Origin: Lacticaseibacillus hegangensis
GTDB lineage: Bacteria; Bacillota; Bacilli; Lactobacillales; Lactobacillaceae
Reading direction: 5' to 3'
Length of the DNA: 64,000 bases
Assembly (NCBI RefSeq): GCF_003946465.1
Contig: NZ_RHOL01000001.1
Span: 1-64,000 of the forward strand
The notes beneath the pieces were generated by a model. It worked only from the letters and a program-made list of their open reading frames with translations, had not been told where the DNA came from and did not search any database. The position numbers and the translations under genes were made by a program. How positions within the stretch are numbered: the stretch's first letter is position 1; each line of letters starts with the position of its first letter. Below are positions 56,364-64,000 of the stretch, piece by piece.

Positions 56364-56436
56364 GTTTTCACCTCCGATACCTTGTGTCTTTATTATAGGT
56401 CAATGGCCGTACCCTGAGAAACTTACAAAAAAATAG

Positions 56437-56463
56437 TGTCCAAAGGCTATTTTTATTTGGACA
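56437..56463. promoter_or_regulatory. inverted repeat at the upstream nrd promoter region
   Basis: TGTCCAAA (56437-56444), 11 bases, TTTGGACA (56456-56463), perfect 8-bp arms, immediately before TATACT at 56471-56476. The position next to a -10 suits an operator. On the - strand the repeat is followed by T-rich sequence, so a terminator reading leftward is an alternative, but no gene ends there. Confidence 0.5.
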
Positions 56464-56548
56464 GTCGCGGTATACTAAACGTACAAAACCTTTAACACCG
56501 CACCTTGAGGCCTGAAAATCCGCTGGCCACAAGATGTGGTGTTTTTGC

Positions 56549-56577
56549 TTGACCGCACCCCCAACATTGAGTATGAT
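56549..56577 (+). promoter_or_regulatory. proximal promoter of nrdH
   Basis: TTGACC (56549-56554), 17-base spacer, TATGAT (56572-56577), 33 bases before the nrdH start. Confidence 0.7.
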
Positions 56578-56610
56578 AGTCCCATAAGATAACAAGAAAG
56601 AGTGATTGAT

Positions 56611-56841
56611 ATGAGCAACATTACATTGTTTACCAAGAACGGCTGCCCGCAGTGCCGCATGACGAAGAACTACTTGCGGACCCACAACATTCAATTCACC
56701 GAACACAACATTAACGAAGAGCCTCAATACATCAGCTACTTGAAAGATAAAGGCTTCCAGGCTGTGCCGGTCCTTGAGGCTGACGGATTGCAATCCTTCT
56801 ACGGGTTCCGCCCAGAAGCATTGAAGCAGCTGGCTGGCTAA
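56611..56841 (+). CDS. nrdH: glutaredoxin-like protein NrdH
   Basis: 76 residues, ATG 56611 with AAAGAG upstream. Thioredoxin fold with the redox motif in TKNGCPQCRMTKNYL; HNINEEPQYISYLKDKGF and AVPVLEADG complete the family pattern. NrdH supplies electrons to class Ib ribonucleotide reductase. It is the first gene of nrdH-nrdE-nrdF; the flavodoxin gene nrdI is not present here. Its stop lies inside a terminator hairpin. Confidence 0.94.
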   Translation: MSNITLFTKNGCPQCRMTKNYLRTHNIQFTEHNINEEPQYISYLKDKGFQAVPVLEADGLQSFYGFRPEALKQLAG

Positions 56842-56852
56842 TCGGCCAGCTT
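56828..56852 (+). terminator. terminator between nrdH and nrdE
   Basis: AGCTGGC (56828-56834) pairs with GCCAGCT (56841-56847), followed by six T. It overlaps the nrdH stop codon. Confidence 0.78.
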
Positions 56853-56888
56853 TTTTCATCTCCCTAACTTTGTGAAAGTGGTGACATT

Positions 56889-59060
56889 ATGGCATTAAGC
56901 ACGCTGAAACCAGAAGACGTTTCATACTACGCATTGAATAATGAGATTAATATCCCCGTTGATGGCCAGATTCCGCTGGCCAAGGACAAGCAGGCCCTGG
57001 CTGCCTTTCTTGAAGAGAATGTGACGCCAAACACCAAACATTTCGCGTCCCTTCAGGACAGGCTCGACTACTTGGTCAAAAACAAGTACTACGAAAAGGC
57101 CATGCTGGATAAATACAGTCCAGCCTTCCTGGAAAAGATCAACGATTTTCTGACCAACGCCGGGTTCCAATTCAAGTCCTTCATGGCGGCGTACAAGTTT
57201 TACGCCCAATACGCCTTGAAGACGGATGACAACCAGTACTACTTGGAAGACTTCAAAGACCGCGTCTTTTCGAATGCCCTGTACTTTGCGGATGGCAACG
57301 AAGACTTGGCGATGGCCCTGGCGGATGAAATGATCCACCAGCGCTACCAGCCGGCCACCCCGTCGTTCCTGAACGCCGGCCGCTTGCGCCGCGGTGAATT
57401 GGTTTCCTGTTTCTTGCTGCAGATCGCCGATGATATGAACTCCATCGGCCGCGCCGTGAACTCAGCGCTGGAGCTTTCCCGCATTGGCGGCGGGGTCGGC
57501 TTGACCCTGTCGAACCTGCGCGAAGCCGGGGCCCCGATCAAGGGCATCGAAGGCGCAGCCAGCGGTGTGCTGCCAGTCATGAAGCTGCTGGAAGACAGCT
57601 TTTCCTATTCTAACCAGCTGGGCCAGCGCCAAGGGGCCGGGGTCGTTTACCTGAACGTCTTCCACCCAGACATCATTAGCTTCCTGGGCGCCAAGAAGGA
57701 AAACGCCGACGAAAAGTACCGCGTCAAGACCCTGAGCCTCGGCGTGATCGTACCAGACAAGTATTACGAACTGGTTGCCGCAGACGCTGACATGTACCTG
57801 TTCTCCCCTTACTCCGTGGAGCGCGAGTACGGCCAGCCATTCTCCTACGTTGACATCAGCAAGGAATACGACAACATGGTCGCCAACCCCAAGATCAAGA
57901 AGTACAAGATCAAGGCCCGCGACCTGGAAAACGAAATTTCTAAGCTCCAGCAGGAATCCGGCTACCCGTACATCGTTAACATTGATACCGCTAACGACGC
58001 CAGCCCGATTGCCGGCAAGATCATCATGTCCAACCTGTGCTCGGAAATCATGCAGGTGCAAACGCCAAGCGTGATCAACAACAAGCAGGAATACGACGTG
58101 ATGGGCACCGATGTTTCCTGCAACCTGGGTTCAACTAACATTCCGAACCTCATGAAGAGCCAGGACTTCGGCAAGAGTGTTGAGGCCATGGTGCGCGCGT
58201 TGACCTATGTCACCGACAGCAGCAACATCGATGTCGTGCCGTCGGTTCAACACGGCAACCACCTCGCCCACTCCATCGGCCTGGGCGCAATGGGCCTGCA
58301 CACCTACTTTGCCTTGAACCACATGCAGTATGGGGACGAGGAGTCGCTCGACTTCACCAACATCTACTTCCTGCTGCTCAACTATTACACCCTGAAGGCG
58401 TCGAACAAGATCGCCGCAGAGCGCGGTGAGACCTTCCACAACTTCAAGGCCAGCAAGTACGCCGATGGCTCGTATTTCGACAAGTACGTCAACCAGACCT
58501 GGGCGCCGAAGACCGCAAAGGTTCAGGAGCTGTTCAAAAACGTGAAAATCCCGACGCAGCAGGATTGGGCTGATCTAAAAGCCGCGGTCATGAAGGATGG
58601 TTTGTATCACCAGAACCGTCTTGCTGTCGCCCCGAACGGCTCGATCTCTTACATCAACGACACCAGCGCCTCCTTGCAGCCGATCGTCAACCGCATTGAG
58701 GACCGCCAGGAAAAGAAAATCGGGACGATCTACTATCCCGCTCCTGGCCTTTCCAACGACACGATGCCTTATTACAAGAGTGCCTACGACATCGACATGC
58801 GCAAGGAAATCGACGTTTACGCCGAGGCCCAGCAGCACGTTGACCAAAGCATGTCCCTCACCTTGTTCATGCGCTCCACGATTCCAGAAGGCATGTACCC
58901 ATGGAAAAAGGGTCGCACCAACAAGATGACCACGCGCGATTTGAACATTCTGCGCAACTACGCACACCACAAGGGCATCAAGTCGATTTACTACATCCGG
59001 ACTTACACGGATGACCAGGAAGAAATCGGTTCGAACGCTTGCGAATCTTGCTCGATTTAA
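56889..59060 (+). CDS. nrdE: ribonucleotide reductase class Ib, alpha subunit
   Basis: 723 residues. The family N-terminal block is LSTLKPEDVSYYALNNEI; LVSCFLLQIADDMNS and SNLCSEIMQ hold the active-site cysteines, IGLGAMGLHTYFAL is a core helix, and CESCSI ends the protein with the pair that takes electrons from NrdH. It reduces ribonucleoside diphosphates to deoxy forms. It follows nrdH after 47 bases that contain a terminator, so its level may depend on read-through. Confidence 0.96.
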   Translation: MALSTLKPEDVSYYALNNEINIPVDGQIPLAKDKQALAAFLEENVTPNTKHFASLQDRLDYLVKNKYYEKAMLDKYSPAFLEKINDFLTNAGFQFKSFMAAYKFYAQYALKTDDNQYYLEDFKDRVFSNALYFADGNEDLAMALADEMIHQRYQPATPSFLNAGRLRRGELVSCFLLQIADDMNSIGRAVNSALELSRIGGGVGLTLSNLREAGAPIKGIEGAASGVLPVMKLLEDSFSYSNQLGQRQGAGVVYLNVFHPDIISFLGAKKENADEKYRVKTLSLGVIVPDKYYELVAADADMYLFSPYSVEREYGQPFSYVDISKEYDNMVANPKIKKYKIKARDLENEISKLQQESGYPYIVNIDTANDASPIAGKIIMSNLCSEIMQVQTPSVINNKQEYDVMGTDVSCNLGSTNIPNLMKSQDFGKSVEAMVRALTYVTDSSNIDVVPSVQHGNHLAHSIGLGAMGLHTYFALNHMQYGDEESLDFTNIYFLLLNYYTLKASNKIAAERGETFHNFKASKYADGSYFDKYVNQTWAPKTAKVQELFKNVKIPTQQDWADLKAAVMKDGLYHQNRLAVAPNGSISYINDTSASLQPIVNRIEDRQEKKIGTIYYPAPGLSNDTMPYYKSAYDIDMRKEIDVYAEAQQHVDQSMSLTLFMRSTIPEGMYPWKKGRTNKMTTRDLNILRNYAHHKGIKSIYYIRTYTDDQEEIGSNACESCSI

Positions 59061-59069
59061 ACCGCAGCG

Positions 59070-59092
59070 GGCAGGGCTTGGCCCTGCCTTTT
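59070..59092 (+). terminator. terminator-like hairpin between nrdE and nrdF
   Basis: GGCAGGGC (59070-59077) pairs with GCCCTGCC (59081-59088) around a 3-base loop, then TTTT. Confidence 0.7.
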
Positions 59093-59129
59093 GCGAGTCT
59101 TGCGGCAAACAATTTTAAGGAGTGGCAAA

Positions 59130-60086
59130 ATGGCTGAAAAGCAGTATATTGCGATCAATTGGAACGACATTGAAGACCAGATCGACAAGGCGACCTGGGA
59201 AAAGCTGACCGAGCAGTTTTGGCTCGATACCCGGATCCCGGTGTCAAACGACCTGGATGACTGGCGCACCTTGAGCTCAGACGAGCAGTGGGTCGTCGGC
59301 CATGTTTTTGGCGGCCTCACGCTGCTGGATACCCTGCAAAGCCAGGACGGCATGCGCAGCTTGATGGACAATATTCGCACCCAGCAGGAGCGCGCGGTGC
59401 TGAACAACATCCAGTTCATGGAGTCCGTGCACGCAAAGTCCTACTCGACGATTTTTTCCACGCTGAATACCCCGGCAGAAATCGATGAGATCTTTGACTG
59501 GACCAACTCCAACAAACACCTGCAGTACAAGGCCAACAAGATCAACGACATCTATCACAACGGTTCGCCGCTGGAGAAAAAGGTCGCATCAGTCTTCCTG
59601 GAAACCTTCCTGTTCTACTCCGGCTTCTTCACCCCGCTTTACTACCTGGGCAACAACAAGTTGACCAACGTTGCAGAGATCATCAAGCTGATCATTCGCG
59701 ACGAGTCCGTTCACGGAACCTACATCGGCTACAAGTTCCAACTTGGCTTTAACGAGCTCTCAGAAGACGAGCAAAGCAAAATGAAGGACTGGATGTACGA
59801 TCTGCTGTACGACCTCTACGCCAACGAGGAAGGCTACACCAACGACTTGTACGCCAAGACCGACTGGACCGATGAAGTCCTCACCTTCCTGCGCTACAAC
59901 GCCAACAAGGCGCTGATGAATCTGGGTCAGGATCCCCTGTTCCCAGACACCGCCGAGGATGTGAACCCGATCGTCATGAACGGGATCTCCACCTCCACGT
60001 CGAACCACGACTTCTTCTCCCAGGTCGGCAACGGCTACCGTTTGGGCGAAGTCGAAGCCATGAGCGACGACGACTACAAGTTCTAG
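59130..60086 (+). CDS. nrdF: ribonucleotide reductase class Ib, beta subunit
   Basis: 318 residues, ATG 59130 with AAGGAG upstream. Metal ligands and radical site appear in NIQFMESVHAKSYSTIFST (ExxH, with the radical Tyr in SYS) and LIIRDESVHGTYIGYKF (ExxH). The C-terminal GEVEAMSDDDYKF binds NrdE. It carries the Mn or Fe tyrosyl radical. Normal activation with Mn needs NrdI, which must be elsewhere in the genome if used. Confidence 0.95.
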   Translation: MAEKQYIAINWNDIEDQIDKATWEKLTEQFWLDTRIPVSNDLDDWRTLSSDEQWVVGHVFGGLTLLDTLQSQDGMRSLMDNIRTQQERAVLNNIQFMESVHAKSYSTIFSTLNTPAEIDEIFDWTNSNKHLQYKANKINDIYHNGSPLEKKVASVFLETFLFYSGFFTPLYYLGNNKLTNVAEIIKLIIRDESVHGTYIGYKFQLGFNELSEDEQSKMKDWMYDLLYDLYANEEGYTNDLYAKTDWTDEVLTFLRYNANKALMNLGQDPLFPDTAEDVNPIVMNGISTSTSNHDFFSQVGNGYRLGEVEAMSDDDYKF

Positions 60087-60090
60087 GCCA

Positions 60091-60132
60091 AAATAATAGC
60101 GCTGATCATCAAAAGTGATCAGCGCTATTTTT
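60091..60132. terminator. bidirectional terminator between nrdF and the alcohol dehydrogenase gene
   Basis: ATAGCGCTGATCA (60096-60108) pairs with TGATCAGCGCTAT (60116-60128), a perfect 13-bp stem with T-runs on both strands. Confidence 0.9.
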
Positions 60133-60136
60133 GTGC

Positions 60137-61315
60137 CTAGGCTAACCCAGGCGTCATGCTGGCCTGGTAAATGGCCGTGACCGCCGCTTCATCCAGCGGC
60201 AGGTAGGCATTGCCTAAACGCTTGGCAGCGGCTTGGGCCATTGGAGCGAAGTTCTTATCGTCCGCAATGCCCACTTCCGGCAGCGTCATGCCAAAGCCAA
60301 GGCTGGTGATCCAGCTCAGCGTCTTGGCAATCGCGTGGCCGGCAAGATCCGCTTCTTCGGCATCGGTCAGGTGCCAGACGTTGCGGCCAAACCGGGCAAA
60401 CAGCGCCGTGGTCGTGGGATCAGACGTCAAGACGTAATGCATCCAGCGCGGGGTCAAAATCCCCAGCCCGACACCGTGCGTGATGTCGTAAAACGCGGAG
60501 AGCTCGTGCTCCATGGCATGACAGGACCAGCCGTTGCGGTTGCCCGCCCCCATTTCGCCGTTCAGCGCCGCGGTGGCGGTCCACATGAGGTTCTGACGCG
60601 CCGGCAGTGAATCCGGCTGCTTGATCGCCACTGGCGCCCATTTGATCACGCTGCGCATCAGCCCTTCGATCATGCCCTTGGTGGCGTCATTATCGGGTTC
60701 GCGATCAAAATACTGCTCACACAGGTGGCTGAAAATATCCATCGAACCGGCCGCGGTTTGCCGCGCCGGCACGGTGAAGGTCAACGTCGGGTCCATGAAT
60801 GATACCGCCGGCGTGCGACTGCTGCGAGCCCCCAGTTTTTGCTTGGTCTCAGGATTGGAGATGACCGCGTTGATGTTCATTTCGGTGCCGGTGGCGGCCA
60901 GCGTCACCACGTCGACGATCGGCAGCTGCGGGGTGCTTTTACCCAGCTCACTGTCGAGGACGAGGTCCCACGGGTCGCCGGCGTAGTTCGCAGCCTCACC
61001 GATTACCTTGGATGCGTCAATGACCGAGCCGCCGCCGACGGCCAGGATCACCTGAATGTTGTTGGCCTTTGCCAGCTTCTTGCCGGCGCGCACGGAAGCG
61101 ATTTTGGGATTGGGCGCGATGCCCGGCAGCTCCGTGACGTGCAGACCAGAAAGGGCCTTGATGACGCGGTCATACAGCCCACTGGCTTTAATTGAATGAC
61201 CGCCGTAAACAAAGAGCACGCGGTCGCCGAACTGGCTGACCGCGGCCTTAAGGTCCGCCTCTTTGAGCGGGCCGAACCGCAAATCCGTTTGATTATTTAA
61301 CCGAAAAGCTTGCAT
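60137..61315 (-). CDS. iron-containing alcohol dehydrogenase
   Basis: 392 residues, ATG 61315 with GGAGG. Rossmann part has VLFVYGGHSIKASG and ILAVGGGSVIDASKV (NAD(P) binding); the metal-binding helix is MEHELSAFYDITHGVGLGIL. The arrangement resembles NADPH-dependent butanol dehydrogenases (YugJ/BdhA type). It would interconvert an aldehyde and an alcohol; the substrate is unknown. Monocistronic between two terminators or convergent to nrdF. Confidence 0.9.
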   Translation of the reverse strand: MQAFRLNNQTDLRFGPLKEADLKAAVSQFGDRVLFVYGGHSIKASGLYDRVIKALSGLHVTELPGIAPNPKIASVRAGKKLAKANNIQVILAVGGGSVIDASKVIGEAANYAGDPWDLVLDSELGKSTPQLPIVDVVTLAATGTEMNINAVISNPETKQKLGARSSRTPAVSFMDPTLTFTVPARQTAAGSMDIFSHLCEQYFDREPDNDATKGMIEGLMRSVIKWAPVAIKQPDSLPARQNLMWTATAALNGEMGAGNRNGWSCHAMEHELSAFYDITHGVGLGILTPRWMHYVLTSDPTTTALFARFGRNVWHLTDAEEADLAGHAIAKTLSWITSLGFGMTLPEVGIADDKNFAPMAQAAAKRLGNAYLPLDEAAVTAIYQASMTPGLA

Positions 61316-61393
61316 GATAAACCTCCAATACATTCTTTGGCAGGCGATGCTGTCCCCTTTACTGTGAGCCATCTGGGCCAGATTGACAAGCGG

Positions 61394-61903
61394 TCAGCGA
61401 TACCGCACCCACCAGGTTTCCGCGTCTTGATGGGCCGCCAACACCAGCCAGCCCAGGTGCAGCCCCAAGCGCTGCGCCACCCCGGCAGAGCGGTGATTCG
61501 CCTCATCGCAGCCAATCAACACGCTTTGCGCCTCAAGCGGCCCGAACGCCAGCTGCATCACCGCGCGGGCCGCTTCGGTGGCAAACCCCTGCCCCCAGTA
61601 CTCAGGCAAGAGCAGGTAGCCAATTTCCACCCCATCGATGGCTGGGTGCAAGTGGCACTCCACGGCGCCGAGAAACACGCCGTCTTGCTCGATCACCCAT
61701 TTGCCCGCCGGCTGCCCCAGCCAGTAGCGGCGAATGTTGGCCCGAGCGGCGCTCAAGTCGGCAAACCGCAGCGTCCACTGATTGGCGCGCGGATCTTGAC
61801 CGTTGGCGAGCAGCGACTTGGCATCGGTCAGCAAAAACGGCCGCAGCGTGAGCCGGGCCGTTTCCAGGTGCGAATATCGCGCCAAAATTTCCTCGTTTAC
61901 CAA
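61394..61903 (-). CDS. GNAT-family acetyltransferase (RimJ/RimL type)
   Basis: 169 residues from a TTG at 61903 that overlaps the stop of pepO; no good SD is visible, so the start is uncertain. LETARLTLRPFLLTDAKSLL opens the domain, and IGYLLLPEYWGQGFATEAARAV is the acetyl-CoA binding motif. The substrate is unknown. Translation is probably coupled to pepO. Confidence 0.8.
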   Translation of the reverse strand: MVNEEILARYSHLETARLTLRPFLLTDAKSLLANGQDPRANQWTLRFADLSAARANIRRYWLGQPAGKWVIEQDGVFLGAVECHLHPAIDGVEIGYLLLPEYWGQGFATEAARAVMQLAFGPLEAQSVLIGCDEANHRSAGVAQRLGLHLGWLVLAAHQDAETWWVRYR

Positions 61904-63795
61904 ATGTGGACGCGCTTTTCAGGGGCGGTGTACATGCCATCGCCTGGCTTCACGTCAAAGGTCGAGTAAAATTCATCCAGGTTCTGCGGCTGCACATTCG
62001 CTCGCAACTTGTTCGGCGCGTGCACGTCGATCGACAAAATGAACTTGGCGTATTCCGGCCGGGACTTCTGACGCCAGACCCGGGCCCAGTTGGTGAAGAA
62101 CGCCTTGAGGTCGGCATCGGGCTGATTCTGTGCGGTTTCCAAGGCTGCGGCCAAGCCGCCGGCATCCGCGATGTTTTCGGAGACGATCTGTTTGCCGTTG
62201 ACCTTACCCGCCGGCGTTTCAAGCCCGTCGAACTCGTCGATCATCTGCTGGGTCAGTTCTTTGAAGTGGGCGTAGTCGGCTTCCTGCCACCAGTTCGTCA
62301 TGTTGCCGTACTCGTCGAATTGGGCCCCGTTGTTGTCAAACCCGTGTGAAATTTCGTGGGCGATGACGGCCCCAATCCCGCCGTAGTTTTCACTGGCGGT
62401 TTGCTTCAAGGAGTAGAAAGGAGCCTGCAAAATGGCTGCTGGGAACGTGATGTCATTGCGCGACGGATCATAGCTGGCGTTGACCAGGTGCCCTGGCATG
62501 TTCCAGACGTTGCGGTCGACCGGCTTGGTCAGCTGCTCAACGTTGAAGGCATGCCGCGCCTCGGCGAGCTGGATCACATTTTCCAGCAGGCCTTGGTCGT
62601 CCTGCACATGCATGCGGTCGTATACTTCATTCGGGCGCTCCGGGTAGCCCATTTTCAGGACCATTTTGTCGAGCTTGACGATGGCCTTGTCTTTGGTGGA
62701 CTGACTGAGCCAATCAGAGTTGGCGAGTCGGCGCTTGTAGGTCGCAATCATGTTCTCGACCAGCTGGGTCACATCCTGCTTGGCTTCTTCGCCGAAGTAG
62801 GTGCGACCGTAGTAGATGCCGACCGGTTCCGAGAAGACCCGGTTAGCCAGGCGGTAGGCGTGCTTGATCTGCTTTGGCGCTTCCGGATTGCCGGAGAGCG
62901 CACGACCGAACTTCCCGCCGAGCTGGCGCAGGTCTTCGCTCAGGTACCCGGTGTTGGAAACCAAGTCAGAGACATAGGCCCAGTGCTTGTACCGCTCAAA
63001 CGTTGCCGCTGAGAACAGCTGCGTGAATTCCTTCAAGAAACGGGGGTCGGCGACGATGATCGTGTCCGGCACTGCCGGCCAGGCGTCCTTAGCAAAACTG
63101 GCCAGGTCAAAATCACCGAGCTGGTCGGCAACTTCCTGGAAGGATTGCGGGTTGTAAGCCTTCGGGTAGTCTGCCCACTCTTCGCGCGTCTTTACGTGCT
63201 TGGCCAACTCGCGGTCAAACGCCAGCGCATCGTCCAGGTAGGCCGCCTGGTCTGCTTCGCTGAGATCCGTTTGCGCCAGAATTTCCTTGACCATGTCTGC
63301 CCAGACTTTGAGCAGCGCCTTGCCCTGTTCATTGTCTTCAGCGTAGTAAGGCACGTCAGGCAAAATGGTGGCCGGGCCGGTCAGCGTGATCTTGTTGACG
63401 CTGGTGTCCTTGAGGTCTGGTTCCGCATCCGTTTCAAACGGCATTGGGAACAGCGAGGCGGACAGGTCGGCGGCTTTGGCGTTGAACGCCGCGATGTCCG
63501 AAGTGTCGTTCAGCGGCACCAAGCGGTCCAGCGCCGGCTTGATACCGGCCTGGTCGCGAGCTTTGAAGTCCTTGGCCTTGTCGTAAAGCTTTACGGCCTC
63601 GGCAAAGTAGGCATCCGGCGCCTGCTTGCTGCCGTCGCTGACGCCGGCAAAGTCCGCCATCAGCTTCGCCTCGACGTCGTCTGCGAGGTCGTTAAAGCCG
63701 CCTGTCGCGGTCTTGTCTGGCGCAATTTCCGCCGTCTTTTCCCATTCGCCGTTGACGGCTTCGTACAAATCATCCTGGTATCGTGCTTCAGCCAT
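61897..63795 (-). CDS. pepO: M13-family endopeptidase PepO
   Basis: 632 residues, ATG 63795 with GGGAG upstream. No signal peptide, so it is a cytoplasmic neprilysin-like protease. Zinc motif in VIAHEISHGFDNNGAQFDEY, third ligand Glu in ENIADAGGLAAAL, and NAYYD-like site NASYDPSRNDITFPAAIL. It cleaves oligopeptides from casein or other imported proteins. It ends with PEKRVHIW, matching the conserved CxxW-like tail of the family except for the Cys. Confidence 0.94.
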   Translation of the reverse strand: MAEARYQDDLYEAVNGEWEKTAEIAPDKTATGGFNDLADDVEAKLMADFAGVSDGSKQAPDAYFAEAVKLYDKAKDFKARDQAGIKPALDRLVPLNDTSDIAAFNAKAADLSASLFPMPFETDAEPDLKDTSVNKITLTGPATILPDVPYYAEDNEQGKALLKVWADMVKEILAQTDLSEADQAAYLDDALAFDRELAKHVKTREEWADYPKAYNPQSFQEVADQLGDFDLASFAKDAWPAVPDTIIVADPRFLKEFTQLFSAATFERYKHWAYVSDLVSNTGYLSEDLRQLGGKFGRALSGNPEAPKQIKHAYRLANRVFSEPVGIYYGRTYFGEEAKQDVTQLVENMIATYKRRLANSDWLSQSTKDKAIVKLDKMVLKMGYPERPNEVYDRMHVQDDQGLLENVIQLAEARHAFNVEQLTKPVDRNVWNMPGHLVNASYDPSRNDITFPAAILQAPFYSLKQTASENYGGIGAVIAHEISHGFDNNGAQFDEYGNMTNWWQEADYAHFKELTQQMIDEFDGLETPAGKVNGKQIVSENIADAGGLAAALETAQNQPDADLKAFFTNWARVWRQKSRPEYAKFILSIDVHAPNKLRANVQPQNLDEFYSTFDVKPGDGMYTAPEKRVHIW

Positions 63796-63893
63796 TTTCT
63801 TGTCGCTCCCTTCGCCGGCTCTCACCAGCGTTTAATGTAATGCTAATTATAGCGCAAGCCCGGGTTGTTTTCACCTGTGTTGCGCACGTTGCA

Positions 63894-63926
63894 CAAAAAC
63901 GGCGGCACCACTGTGTGTGCCGCCGC
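63894..63926 (-). terminator. terminator of the gene at the right edge
   Basis: CGGCGGCAC (63900-63908) pairs with GTGCCGCCG (63917-63925), followed on the - strand by TTTTTG. Confidence 0.8.
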
Positions 63927-63930
63927 CTTG

Positions 63931-64000
63931 TCAAGCCCAAGCGATTTTTGTGATCGCGTATTCCTGGACCCTCTTAGCGCCTTTTGGCGTTTCGATGATC
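63931..64000 (-). CDS. 3' end of a - strand gene cut by the window edge
   Basis: 22 codons and a TGA are visible, reading IIETPKGAKRVQEYAITKI and ending AWA. It stops just before a good terminator, which supports a real gene. Too short to name. Confidence 0.55.
   Translation of the reverse strand, partial: IIETPKGAKRVQEYAITKIAWA

Noticed and set aside
56437-56463. NrdR box
   Set aside because: The repeat TGTCCAAA/TTTGGACA does not fit the ACAC/TATA-rich NrdR consensus as I know it, and only one copy is present where NrdR uses two.

Overview
The window looks like the chromosome of a GC-rich member of the Lactobacillaceae. The evidence is the protein families (PyrR-controlled pyr operon with a class 1A dihydroorotate dehydrogenase, RqcH/FbpA, family II pyrophosphatase, LacX-type epimerase, NrdH-NrdE-NrdF), the strong AGGAGG-type ribosome binding sites, and the order rbgA-rnhB-dprA-topA-trmFO-xerC-hslV-hslU and plsY-parE-parC. 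The species call is inference.

Bases 1-5240 are accessory DNA. An ISL3-family transposase runs off the left edge, followed by an XRE regulator. Then comes what looks like a complete small integrative mobilizable element: an oriT-like GC hairpin of the ICEBs1/Tn916 type, a MobT/Rep_trans relaxase, a small excisionase-like protein, a tyrosine integrase, two tandem 11-bp repeats that may be integrase arm sites, and a candidate attachment repeat (AACCCTTG-C/G-TACCA) at 1972 and 5227. The element ends just before the ribosome binding site of rbgA.

Bases 5256-29909 are core genes, almost all on the + strand: ribosome assembly, RNase HII, DprA, topoisomerase I, TrmFO, XerC, HslVU (with a CIRCE-like operator), a sugar epimerase, D-serine dehydratase, PlsY (- strand), topoisomerase IV, pyruvate formate-lyase and its activase, a LysR regulator, pyrophosphatase and an M42 peptidase.

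At 30594-30621, inside about 1 kb without genes, lies a sequence matching the Bacillus dif site at 25 of 28 positions. Gene direction flips here: mostly + to the left, mostly - to the right. The window therefore spans the replication terminus, with xerC, topA and parEC on one side of dif.

Right of dif are a tandem pair of L,D-transpeptidases, an S66 LD-carboxypeptidase-like protein, small enzymes (Cof phosphatase, NUDIX, DegV), RqcH (+), and the nine-gene pyrimidine operon pyrR-pyrP-pyrB-pyrC-carA-carB-pyrF-pyrE-pyrD. That operon is transcribed leftward behind a PyrR attenuator whose promoter sits in the end of the rluD gene. Next come rluD-lspA, fhs and an EbsA-like protein, a divergent RNase HI-like protein, cardiolipin synthase, nrdH-nrdE-nrdF with a terminator-like hairpin after every gene, an iron alcohol dehydrogenase, an acetyltransferase, PepO, and the 3' end of one more gene at the right edge. 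A conserved hairpin repeat occurs twice, after rqcH and after cls. I saw no rRNA, tRNA or CRISPR array.
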